A stretch of 22,161 nucleotides of DNA, from contig USSF01000039.1 of the NCBI GenBank assembly GCA_900557405.1, positions 1 through 22,161 of the forward strand. The letters run 5' to 3'. Source of the DNA: an uncultured Prevotella sp. (GTDB taxonomy: Bacteria; Bacteroidota; Bacteroidia; Bacteroidales; Bacteroidaceae). Shown in pieces: positions 14,472 to 21,022 of this stretch. Position numbers and translations under genes: made by a program. Position 1 is the first letter of the stretch. Each line of letters begins with the position of its first letter. The notes under the pieces are model-generated. The model was not told the origin of the DNA. It ran no database searches and worked only from the letters and a program-made list of their open reading frames with translations.

Positions 14472-17400
14472 ATGAAAAAGACTTCAATCATGCTTTTTCT
14501 GCTCGTTGCACCGATGCTGGCGATGGCAGACCATATATCCGAAAGGCAGGCACGCGAAGCGGCACTCGGTTTTGTAGCCAACAGATTCTCCGTCTCTGCG
14601 CGCTCGGTTCAGGGAAAGGCGGCAAACATGAAGCTCGCGGCGAGGAATGATTACCACTATATATATAATGTGGGCGAGAAAGGCGGCTACGTGATAGTTG
14701 CCGCCGATGATGCCGTGGGCGGCGACCTGGTGCTGGGCTATGCCGAGAGCGGACGTTTTGATGCCGACTCCATTCCGCCGGCGCTGAGATGGTGGATAGG
14801 GGAGTATGACCGCCAGATGGACTATCTGCGCCGGAACGGTATGCGTATTTCCGCCGCTCCGCAGCAGAATACGGACGAGAATCAGATGCTGGAGATCAAA
14901 CCGATGCTCACTTCGAAGTGGGGACAGGTTGACCCGTTTAACAGGAAATGCCCGAAGGAGGGCGACGACTATTGTCCTACGGGATGCCTCTCCACCGCAT
15001 TGGCGCAGATTCTCTACTACAACAGATGGCCGGAGAAGGGCTATGGCTTCGTGGACGGAACCGATTTGTCCGCCCATACCTATAGGTGGGATGAGATGAC
15101 GGATACGTATGACGCTGGCAGTTCGAAGGCTTCGATAGATGCCGTGGCTACGCTCATGGCCGATCTGGGCAAGGCCAGCAAGACAAAGTATTCGATGGCG
15201 GGGAGCGGTGCGTATCCGTATAACGGGATGATTGCGCTGCGGCGGAATTTCGGATACAAGTATGTGGAAAACGTATCGCGCGCGGACAACATGACGCCTT
15301 CGGAATGGATGCAGACGATATATGAAGAGCTGGAAGCCGGACGGCCCGTGATGTATTCGGGCTTTGCGCTGGGCGGAGGCCATTCCTTCGTGGCCGACGG
15401 ATATAAGGACGGATTCCTGCATATTAACTGGGGATGGTATGGCAACTGCGACGGCTATTACAAGCCGGACGCATTCAACCCGACAAATCCGGAGACGGGG
15501 TTCAACTTCTCGCAGGCCGTAATCATCGGAATCGGTAAGGAGAACACGTCGGCAGACCCCGGTACGCAGCAGTCGGGAACCGTAAGGATAAGCAGTGACG
15601 GCACGTTCGGCTGTAAGGAGACGCTGCTGGAATGTGGTTCCGAGCAGACTATGACGGGACACTTCGATGTGAGCTGCTCCGTGCCGATGCCGGTGCAGTT
15701 CGGGGTGGAAATGCTGGCCCCCGACGGCAGGATGTACCGGATGAGAGGAGAGAAGAAAGAGATGAATGAAGAGGGGCTGGTGGAGGAATACACCGTAGGC
15801 ATGAACGGATTCCCCGATACCGACGGTGCGTATATCCTGACTCCAGCGGCATGGAATGGCAAATCAAGGGCGAGAATAAAGATAAAGTATGACGGAGTGG
15901 AGAAGAGACAGGTGGTTGTGGCATACAAGAAGGGCGGCAATCTGCGGTTCCTCGTTCCGGACAATTCCGACAACGTGAGGCTGAGCAACTTCAATGTGGT
16001 GAATCTGAAAGACAAAGAGGGGAAACTCGGCGTGAGCGCCACGATAAGCTGCCTCGGTATGTATTACGGCGAGACGCTGTATCTGGGCATACTCGACGGA
16101 GAGGACAATGTGTTGTCCTATGTATACGGTTCGGCTGTAAGTCTGGTTGAGGGCGGGTCTGTCGATATCTACGGCGAACTGGATGCTCCGGCTGCAAACG
16201 GCGAATACACGGTGGCCGTAATGTATCGCGACGATTCGGGATTCAAGGTGTTGAAGGATTTCTCCAAGAAGTTCTATTATGAGGATGAGAGCAAGCCGAA
16301 GGAAGATGTTCTGCAGGCTTTCATGTTAGACGGGATAAGTGATCTCAGTCCCAGAGAGGCTGACCACAATATGAAACTGATGGTGGAACTCTATAGTGTC
16401 ATATCCGCAAAGGAGAAAAGAAGCGTAAGGATAGGGCTGAAAGTGATTGATATGGAAGGGAATGCCACATATCTGAAGTCGGAAGAGGTTTTCGACATTA
16501 CGAATGGCTCCGGTATCAATAACTTCGAGGTGGATCTCAAGGATTTCCCCACTGCCGACGGCAACTATTATGTGTCCCTGTATGCAGTGGACCTTGAGAC
16601 GGACGAGTGGGTGCCCTTCATGTCGTTATACAATGTTGGCACAAGGAGTTTCCTGGCGACGGTGGAGTCGGGCAAGATAAAATTCCCGTATGGAGCCAAA
16701 CTCTCGGAAAGGTTGAATATAGAATGTGAGAAAACGCCTGAGGCATACACTGACCAGCCCTTCAATCTGAAACTGAAGGCAACCTGCACGGCGTATGACA
16801 TCTGTACTAAGATTTACGTAGGACTCTGCGACAAGGATGGCAATGTGCATCTCTATAAGGATGAGTTCGTTAAGCCGAGCCTGGACTATGGGGAGAGCAC
16901 GATAATCAGTCTGAAACCCAACTTCACCTCTGCTGAAGGATTCACTGCGGGTGTGTATAAGATGGGGCTGTTCATATATCGTGGCAAGAACTATCTCGTG
17001 AGCAATCTCATTGATATTGAAATCAAGAATCCCGTGGCAGACCTGAGACTGGAGGAAGTCTACGTGTATGACAAGGAAGTGGCGAGCAAGGATATGTTCC
17101 GCGTGGCGGTTACGGTCAACAACTACAACTGTCCGATAGACCGGAAGATTGCGGCGTTTGTCTTCGAAGCCGATGGCTGTGTGCCGGTTGACTCCATTTC
17201 GCAGGACCTGAGTATGCCGAGGAACAACACGAAGCTGGTGTATTTTGCATGGAAACTCAAGGGAGTGGAGGAAGGAAAGACCTATCTCTTGAAGATCTAT
17301 ACGACGGACGATAGCGGCATTTGGCAGCCCCTGCCGGAGGAAATGGGCTGTATGAACGGCGAGACATTCTCCATCGCCAGTCCGTCGGGGATAAGTGGCG

Positions 17401-17546
17401 TAGGCAGATTGCCGGACGGCACGACGGAGATATATACGGCCACCGGCATGAAAGTGGGCAGATATGAGGGCACCGCACCGCTGTCCAAGGGCATGTATAT
17501 CCTGCGCCGGGGAGGAAAGACGGTAAAGGTGTGTGTGGAGAAATGA
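14472..17546 (+). CDS. Secreted C10 (streptopain-like) cysteine protease with long C-terminal extension
   Basis: A predicted secreted papain-fold protease of the C10 family (SpeB of Streptococcus, PrtT and interpain A in Bacteroidetes). Residues: signal peptide 1-19 (ends AMA); Spi-type inhibitory propeptide about 20-125 (the GGYVIVAADD strand is typical); catalytic domain about 143-356. The nucleophile is Cys172 in PTGCLSTALAQ and the histidine is His304 in GGGHSFVADGY, followed by the NWGWYGNCDGYY segment. All key C10 residues appear present. Activation should need removal of the propeptide, by autolysis in known members. The remaining 650 residues look like several Ig-like beta domains that I cannot assign, ending in a short T9SS-like tail (about 970-1024, ending VKVCVEK). 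At 1024 aa it is far longer than SpeB (about 400). Neighbouring adhesin-like genes suggest surface proteolysis or processing, which is inference. Confidence 0.92.
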   Translation: MKKTSIMLFLLVAPMLAMADHISERQAREAALGFVANRFSVSARSVQGKAANMKLAARNDYHYIYNVGEKGGYVIVAADDAVGGDLVLGYAESGRFDADSIPPALRWWIGEYDRQMDYLRRNGMRISAAPQQNTDENQMLEIKPMLTSKWGQVDPFNRKCPKEGDDYCPTGCLSTALAQILYYNRWPEKGYGFVDGTDLSAHTYRWDEMTDTYDAGSSKASIDAVATLMADLGKASKTKYSMAGSGAYPYNGMIALRRNFGYKYVENVSRADNMTPSEWMQTIYEELEAGRPVMYSGFALGGGHSFVADGYKDGFLHINWGWYGNCDGYYKPDAFNPTNPETGFNFSQAVIIGIGKENTSADPGTQQSGTVRISSDGTFGCKETLLECGSEQTMTGHFDVSCSVPMPVQFGVEMLAPDGRMYRMRGEKKEMNEEGLVEEYTVGMNGFPDTDGAYILTPAAWNGKSRARIKIKYDGVEKRQVVVAYKKGGNLRFLVPDNSDNVRLSNFNVVNLKDKEGKLGVSATISCLGMYYGETLYLGILDGEDNVLSYVYGSAVSLVEGGSVDIYGELDAPAANGEYTVAVMYRDDSGFKVLKDFSKKFYYEDESKPKEDVLQAFMLDGISDLSPREADHNMKLMVELYSVISAKEKRSVRIGLKVIDMEGNATYLKSEEVFDITNGSGINNFEVDLKDFPTADGNYYVSLYAVDLETDEWVPFMSLYNVGTRSFLATVESGKIKFPYGAKLSERLNIECEKTPEAYTDQPFNLKLKATCTAYDICTKIYVGLCDKDGNVHLYKDEFVKPSLDYGESTIISLKPNFTSAEGFTAGVYKMGLFIYRGKNYLVSNLIDIEIKNPVADLRLEEVYVYDKEVASKDMFRVAVTVNNYNCPIDRKIAAFVFEADGCVPVDSISQDLSMPRNNTKLVYFAWKLKGVEEGKTYLLKIYTTDDSGIWQPLPEEMGCMNGETFSIASPSGISGVGRLPDGTTEIYTATGMKVGRYEGTAPLSKGMYILRRGGKTVKVCVEK

Positions 17547-17687
17547 CATGATATGACGGGATGATTGATGGTTTTGGTTGCAAAATATGCCTAATTGTCG
17601 TTTGTTTCTGACAAAATGACATGAATAGGGCGTTGGTATAAGCTTTGTCTGCATGTTCATGTAAATCATAAAAAACGGAAAAAACAG

Positions 17688-17694
17688 AAAGGAG
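17688..17694 (+). promoter_or_regulatory. Strong Shine-Dalgarno site of clpB
   Basis: AAAGGAG lies 7 bases before the ATG at 17702. Such a strong site is unusual next to the AT-rich, Shine-Dalgarno-poor leaders of the other genes here, and it fixes the clpB start. In the 155-base gap 17547-17701 I see no clear terminator for the protease gene. The best promoter-like element is TATAAGCTTTG (17637-17647), one base off the TAnnTTTG spacing. No CIRCE-type heat-shock operator is visible. Confidence 0.7.
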
Positions 17695-17701
17695 ATAAAA
17701 T

Positions 17702-20290
17702 ATGACATTCGACAAATTTACAATCAAAGCGCAGGAGGTTGTGCAGGAAGCAATCAACACCGCACAGGCCAACGGTCAGCAGACCATTGAGCCGGTTCAC
17801 TTGCTGAAGGGCATAATGCTGAAGGCGAAGGACGTGGCGAACTTCATTTTCCAGAAGCTCGGAGTCAACGCCGGTCAGATAGACATGCTCGTGGGTCAGG
17901 AACTGCAGCATCTGCCGAGAGTGCAGGGCGGACAGCCGTATCTCTCCAACGATACAAACACGGTGCTGAACAAGGCTGTGGAGCGTTCGCAGCAGATGGG
18001 CGATGAGTTCGTCAGCGTGGAGCCGATACTCCTGGCATTGCTCACGGAGAACTCCACGGCAAGCCGCATACTGAAGGACGCCGGATGCACGGAGAACGGA
18101 ATGCTCAAGGCCATACAGGAGCTGCGCCAGGGACAGAAGGTGCAGAGCCAGAGCGGCGACGAGAACTACCAGAGTCTTGACAAATACGCCAAGAACCTCG
18201 TGGAGCAGGCCCGTCAGGGAAAACTCGACCCGGTGATAGGGCGTGACGAGGAAATCCGCCGTGTGCTTCAGATACTGTCGCGCCGTACGAAGAACAACCC
18301 TATATTAATAGGTGAACCGGGAACGGGTAAGACGGCTATCGTGGAGGGGCTCGCCGAGCGTATCGTCAGAGGCGACGTGCCGGAGAACCTGAAGGACAAG
18401 CAGCTCTATTCGCTCGATATGGGAGCACTGGTGGCTGGAGCGAAATACAAGGGAGAGTTTGAGGAGAGACTGAAGAGCGTCATCAACGAAGTGACCAAGA
18501 GCGACGGAAGGATTATACTCTTCATCGATGAAATCCATACCCTTGTGGGTGCCGGAGGCGGCGAGGGCGCAATGGATGCCGCAAACATCCTGAAGCCGGC
18601 GCTGGCGAGAGGCGAACTGAGGGCTATCGGTGCGACGACGCTCAATGAATACCAGAAATACTTCGAGAAGGACAAGGCTTTGGAGCGTAGGTTCCAGACC
18701 GTAATGGTGGACGAGCCGGACGAGCTGAGCGCCATCTCAATCCTGCGTGGACTGAAGGAGCGCTACGAGAACCACCACAAGGTGCGTATACAGGACGATG
18801 CCTGTATCGCCGCCGTGAAACTTTCCGAGAGGTATATCAGCGACCGTTTCCTGCCGGACAAGGCAATCGACCTGATGGACGAGGCTGCAGCAAAGTTGCG
18901 TATGGAGCGCGACTCCGTGCCGGAGGAACTCGACGAGATAACGCGAAGGCTGAAGCAGCTCGAGATTGAGCGCGAGGCTATCAAGCGCGAGAACGACCAG
19001 CCGAAGATAGAACAGCTCGACAAGGATATCGCCGACCTGAAGGAGCAGGAGAAGCAGTATCGGGCTAAATGGGAAGGCGAGAAATCCCTCGTGAACAAGA
19101 TTCAGGAGGACAAGCAGCAGATGGAGAACCTGAAACTCGAAGCCGAGCGGGCTGAGAGGGAAGGCAACTATGAGCGTGTGGCCGAGATCAGATACAGTCG
19201 GCTGAAGGCTCTGGAGGACGACATAAAGAGAATCCAGGAACAGCTGAAGAACACGCAGGGCGCCGAGGCAATGGTGCGCGAGGAGGTGACGGCCGACGAT
19301 ATCGCCGAAGTGGTGAGCCGTTGGACGGGAATCCCAGTGACGCGTATGCTGCAGAGCGAGCGCGAGAAGCTGCTCCATCTGGAAGAGGAACTCCACAAGA
19401 GGGTAATCGGACAGGATGAGGCTATCGATGCCGTGAGCGATGCCGTGCGCCGCAGCCGTGCAGGATTGCAGGACCCGAAGCGTCCTATCGCATCATTCAT
19501 CTTCCTCGGAACAACCGGTGTGGGAAAGACGGAGCTTGCGAAGGCGCTTGCCGAATACCTCTTCAACGACGAGACGATGATGACGCGTATCGACATGAGT
19601 GAGTATCAGGAAAAGTTCAGCGTCTCCCGTCTTATCGGAGCGCCTCCAGGATACGTGGGATACGACGAGGGCGGACAGCTCACGGAGGCCGTAAGGCGCA
19701 AGCCGTATTCAGTGGTGCTCTTTGATGAAATCGAGAAGGCACACCCCGATGTGTTCAACATCCTGCTTCAGGTATTGGACGACGGACGTCTGACCGACAA
19801 CAAGGGCCGCACCGTGAACTTCAAGAACACCATCATCATCATGACCTCAAACCTCGGAAGCCAGTACATACAGCAGGAATTCGAGAAGCTTACGCCGCAG
19901 AACCACGATGCCATCGTCGGCGAAACGAAGCAGAAGGTGATGGAGATGCTGAAGAAGACCATCCGTCCGGAGTTCCTCAACCGTATCGACGAAACCATCA
20001 TGTTCCTGCCTCTCACCAAAGACGAGATAGCACAGGTGGTAAGTCTGCAGATGAACGCCGTGAAGAAGATGCTTGAGCCGCAGGGCTTCACGCTCAACGT
20101 GACGGATGCCGCCATCCGCTATCTGGCAGATGCCGGTTATGATCCGGAGTTCGGTGCCCGTCCTGTAAAGAGGGCAATCCAACGTCTTGTCCTCAACGAC
20201 CTCTCCAAGAAGATCCTCGCCGAGGAAGTCTCCCGTGAGAAGCCTATCGTGATAGACGCCAATGGCGCAGGCCTGCAATTCAGGAACTGA
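17702..20290 (+). CDS. clpB: ATP-dependent disaggregase ClpB
   Basis: Cytosolic Hsp100 chaperone that threads aggregated proteins through its hexameric pore, working with DnaK/DnaJ/GrpE. Length 862 aa is normal for the family. Seen in order: Clp N-terminal repeats (1-145); first AAA+ domain with Walker A GEPGTGKT (204-211), Walker B ILFIDE (272-277), pore loop [13 protein letters not shown] with Tyr249, and Arg329/Arg330 fingers; coiled-coil middle domain (about 400-525) that binds DnaK and marks it as ClpB rather than ClpA or ClpC; second AAA+ domain with Walker A GTTGVGKT (603-610), Walker B VVLFDE (671-676), pore loop GYVGYDEGG with Tyr651, and sensor-2 GARPVKR (818-824). No key residue is missing. 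A strong ribosome site precedes it and a strong terminator follows. Its 3' end is partly duplicated just past the stop codon. Confidence 0.98.
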   Translation: MTFDKFTIKAQEVVQEAINTAQANGQQTIEPVHLLKGIMLKAKDVANFIFQKLGVNAGQIDMLVGQELQHLPRVQGGQPYLSNDTNTVLNKAVERSQQMGDEFVSVEPILLALLTENSTASRILKDAGCTENGMLKAIQELRQGQKVQSQSGDENYQSLDKYAKNLVEQARQGKLDPVIGRDEEIRRVLQILSRRTKNNPILIGEPGTGKTAIVEGLAERIVRGDVPENLKDKQLYSLDMGALVAGAKYKGEFEERLKSVINEVTKSDGRIILFIDEIHTLVGAGGGEGAMDAANILKPALARGELRAIGATTLNEYQKYFEKDKALERRFQTVMVDEPDELSAISILRGLKERYENHHKVRIQDDACIAAVKLSERYISDRFLPDKAIDLMDEAAAKLRMERDSVPEELDEITRRLKQLEIEREAIKRENDQPKIEQLDKDIADLKEQEKQYRAKWEGEKSLVNKIQEDKQQMENLKLEAERAEREGNYERVAEIRYSRLKALEDDIKRIQEQLKNTQGAEAMVREEVTADDIAEVVSRWTGIPVTRMLQSEREKLLHLEEELHKRVIGQDEAIDAVSDAVRRSRAGLQDPKRPIASFIFLGTTGVGKTELAKALAEYLFNDETMMTRIDMSEYQEKFSVSRLIGAPPGYVGYDEGGQLTEAVRRKPYSVVLFDEIEKAHPDVFNILLQVLDDGRLTDNKGRTVNFKNTIIIMTSNLGSQYIQQEFEKLTPQNHDAIVGETKQKVMEMLKKTIRPEFLNRIDETIMFLPLTKDEIAQVVSLQMNAVKKMLEPQGFTLNVTDAAIRYLADAGYDPEFGARPVKRAIQRLVLNDLSKKILAEEVSREKPIVIDANGAGLQFRN

Positions 20291-20349
20291 TTGGAATGGA
20301 CAGATTGCGCAGGTCTCGCAATTCAGGAATTTATTGACCTGAACAGATT
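20265..20349 (+). repeat. Imperfect tandem duplication of the clpB 3' end
   Basis: The segment 20265-20306, which spans the last clpB codons and the stop, is followed directly by a diverged copy at 20307-20349. Shared blocks are GCGCAGG, GCAATTCAGGAA, ATTG and ACAGATT. A one-base insertion shifts the frame of the second copy, and it lies outside the coding region. It looks like an old tandem duplication that left clpB intact. Confidence 0.7.
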
Positions 20350-20359
20350 AATATAAATT

Positions 20360-20399
20360 AAAGCCATGGCTGTTTGGAAGCAAGCAGCCAGGGCTTTTT
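20360..20399 (+). terminator. Intrinsic terminator of clpB
   Basis: AAAGCCATGGCTG (20360-20372) pairs with CAGCCAGGGCTTT (20385-20397) at 12 of 13 positions around a 12-base loop, and the stem runs into a T-run ending at 20399. It lies 70 bases past the clpB stop. Confidence 0.9.
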
Positions 20400-20404
20400 G
20401 GCAT

Positions 20405-20426
20405 TTATGCAGAATCATGTGGCGGT
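20405..20426 (+). repeat. 22-base direct repeat, left copy
   Basis: Begins TTATGCAGAATC and ends GTGGCGGT. It is identical to 20678-20699, with the starts 273 bases apart. The copies flank a broken regulator fragment on the minus strand, and the coding similarity of that fragment stops at the edge of this copy. Confidence 0.85.
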
Positions 20427-20666
20427 TGCATCCGACAATCCAGTTTTCTCTCAAAGCCTTTCTCTGCTCAGCTTCTTTTTTTCTGAGAACATCCGCAAAA
20501 TCATCTTCTGCCTCTCGGTCAAGTTTATTGGGCCATTTATTGGGTCATTTATTGGGTCATTTACAGAATCTGCTGTAACTTTATTCTTGATAAGTATAGT
20601 AAGTTTCACTTGCATCAATTCTGGTTGCTCTTGTAATTCATGCTTCTTTCGCTTGACTATATCCAT
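20427..20666 (-). pseudogene. C-terminal wHTH fragment of an AAA_4-type regulator
   Basis: The minus strand encodes 71 residues from an ATG at 20666 to a TGA at 20451-20453. They consist of a linker with the tetrapeptide repeat NDPINDPINGPI, then LTERQKMILRMFSEKKKLS and RERL. This is the style of the repeat linker and winged-helix tail found at the end of AlbA/AAA_4 (RecG-like) putative regulators in Bacteroidetes. Beyond the TGA the same frame continues EKTGLSDAT, exactly what the helix-turn-helix should read, so the stop looks like a nonsense mutation. Similarity then ends at the 22-base repeat. The N-terminal AlbA and ATP-binding domains are absent. A free-standing small protein cannot be excluded but is less likely. 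Confidence 0.55.
20524..20559. repeat. 12-base tandem repeat, three units
   Basis: TTTATTGGGYCA occurs three times in a row (20524-20535, 20536-20547, 20548-20559), with a partial fourth unit. On the minus strand it encodes the tetrapeptide NDPI or GPIN in frame. Being a multiple of three, gain or loss of units would change linker length without a frameshift. Confidence 0.85.
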
Positions 20667-20677
20667 GAGGCAACGAC

Positions 20678-20699
20678 TTATGCAGAATCATGTGGCGGT
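20678..20699 (+). repeat. 22-base direct repeat, right copy
   Basis: Identical to 20405-20426. In the plus-strand frame ending at 20828 this copy reads TYAESCGGV and leads into the possible relaxase tail. Confidence 0.85.
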
Positions 20700-20828
20700 G
20701 TCGGTTCGCCAGGCTCTGGTTGGGGACGTGACAAGGATGTAGACGATGATCATTGGTGGCGCAGGTGCATTGCAGTATCGGCTGCGATGATGCGACCTGC
20801 AAAGTATCGGATACGGCGTGGCAGATAA
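20679..20828 (+). pseudogene. Possible C-terminal remnant of a mobilisation relaxase
   Basis: A plus-strand frame ending in TAA at 20826-20828 reads YAESCGGVGSPGSGWGRDKD, then VDDDHWWRRC, then a basic end AKYRIRRGR. The Gly/Ser-rich stretch, acidic patch, WxRRC and basic finish resemble, from memory, the C-terminal tails of Bacteroidetes mobilisation proteins (relaxases). There is no upstream body of such a protein here: the clpB region and the regulator fragment sit where it should be. It would therefore be a remnant. The identification is a recollection of style rather than an alignment, and chance is possible. Confidence 0.25.
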
Positions 20829-20833
20829 TATAA

Positions 20834-20888
20834 ACAAGTGACTCTTCAGATAAAATGTCATTACAATTTTATCTGAAGAATCACTTGT
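20834..20888 (-). terminator. Long hairpin, probable terminator of the minus-strand regulator
   Basis: A 22-base arm at 20834-20855 is the inverted copy of 20867-20888, with one difference (C42/A80 within the 208xx block) that becomes a G-U pair in the minus-strand RNA, so the minus-strand stem is unbroken. The loop is 11 bases. After the stem the minus strand continues TTTATATTAT. It lies 135 bases past the stop codon at 21023. It also starts 6 bases after the plus-strand TAA at 20828, so it may act in both directions or be the end of a mobile repeat. Confidence 0.55.
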
Positions 20889-20911
20889 AAAGAACGACCG
20901 CAACGACTGCA

Positions 20912-21016
20912 AAAACGACCGAAAATAGCCGAGAACGACCGTAAGAATGACTTAAAACGACCGAAAATAGCCGAGAACGACCGTAAGAATGACTTAAAAT
21001 GACCGAAAATAGCCGA
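20912..21016. repeat. 42-base tandem repeat, about 2.5 copies
   Basis: Positions 20912-20953, 20954-20995 and 20996-21016 repeat with a 42-base period and a single difference (C20958 versus T21000). Each unit contains ACGACCG twice (20 and 22 bases apart), and two more looser copies precede the array at 20894 and 20903. One plus-strand frame is free of stops across two units and reads RPKIAENDRKNDLK. The array ends six bases before the stop codon of the regulator at 21023. Confidence 0.85.
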
Positions 21017-21022
21017 ACAGAT

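Larger units (their letters stand above)
20291..21022. other. Repeat-rich accessory region downstream of clpB
   Basis: These 732 bases hold no intact gene that I would defend. They contain the clpB tail duplication and terminator, two copies of a 22-base direct repeat, a broken wHTH-type coding fragment with a 12-base tandem repeat, a possible relaxase tail remnant, a 22-base-pair hairpin and a 42-base tandem repeat. The density of repeats and broken coding pieces suggests old insertion and deletion events. Confidence 0.7.

Noticed and set aside
14484..15662. Minus-strand frame of 392 codons opposite the C10 protease
   Set aside because: It lies antisense to the propeptide and catalytic domain, which carry conserved active-site residues. 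The antisense translation shows no recognisable domain.
17547..17701. Heat-shock operator (CIRCE) or consensus promoter before clpB
   Set aside because: No TTAGCACTC-type inverted repeat is present. The nearest promoter-like element, TATAAGCTTTG, has one base too many between TA and TTTG and no matching -33 element.
16626..17708. Minus-strand frame of 360 codons opposite the protease C-terminus
   Set aside because: Antisense shadow from codon bias; it would start inside the clpB start region and no promoter points that way.
20405..20699. MQNHVAV in one frame of the 22-base repeat, resembling the PNHVH motif of REP-associated Y1 transposases
   Set aside because: Only a few residues agree, the second histidine is missing, and no other transposase motif is present around either copy.
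20374..20742. Plus-strand frame of 122 codons after clpB
   Set aside because: It starts inside the clpB terminator stem and runs antisense to the regulator fragment and its 12-base repeat. The translation is not family-like.
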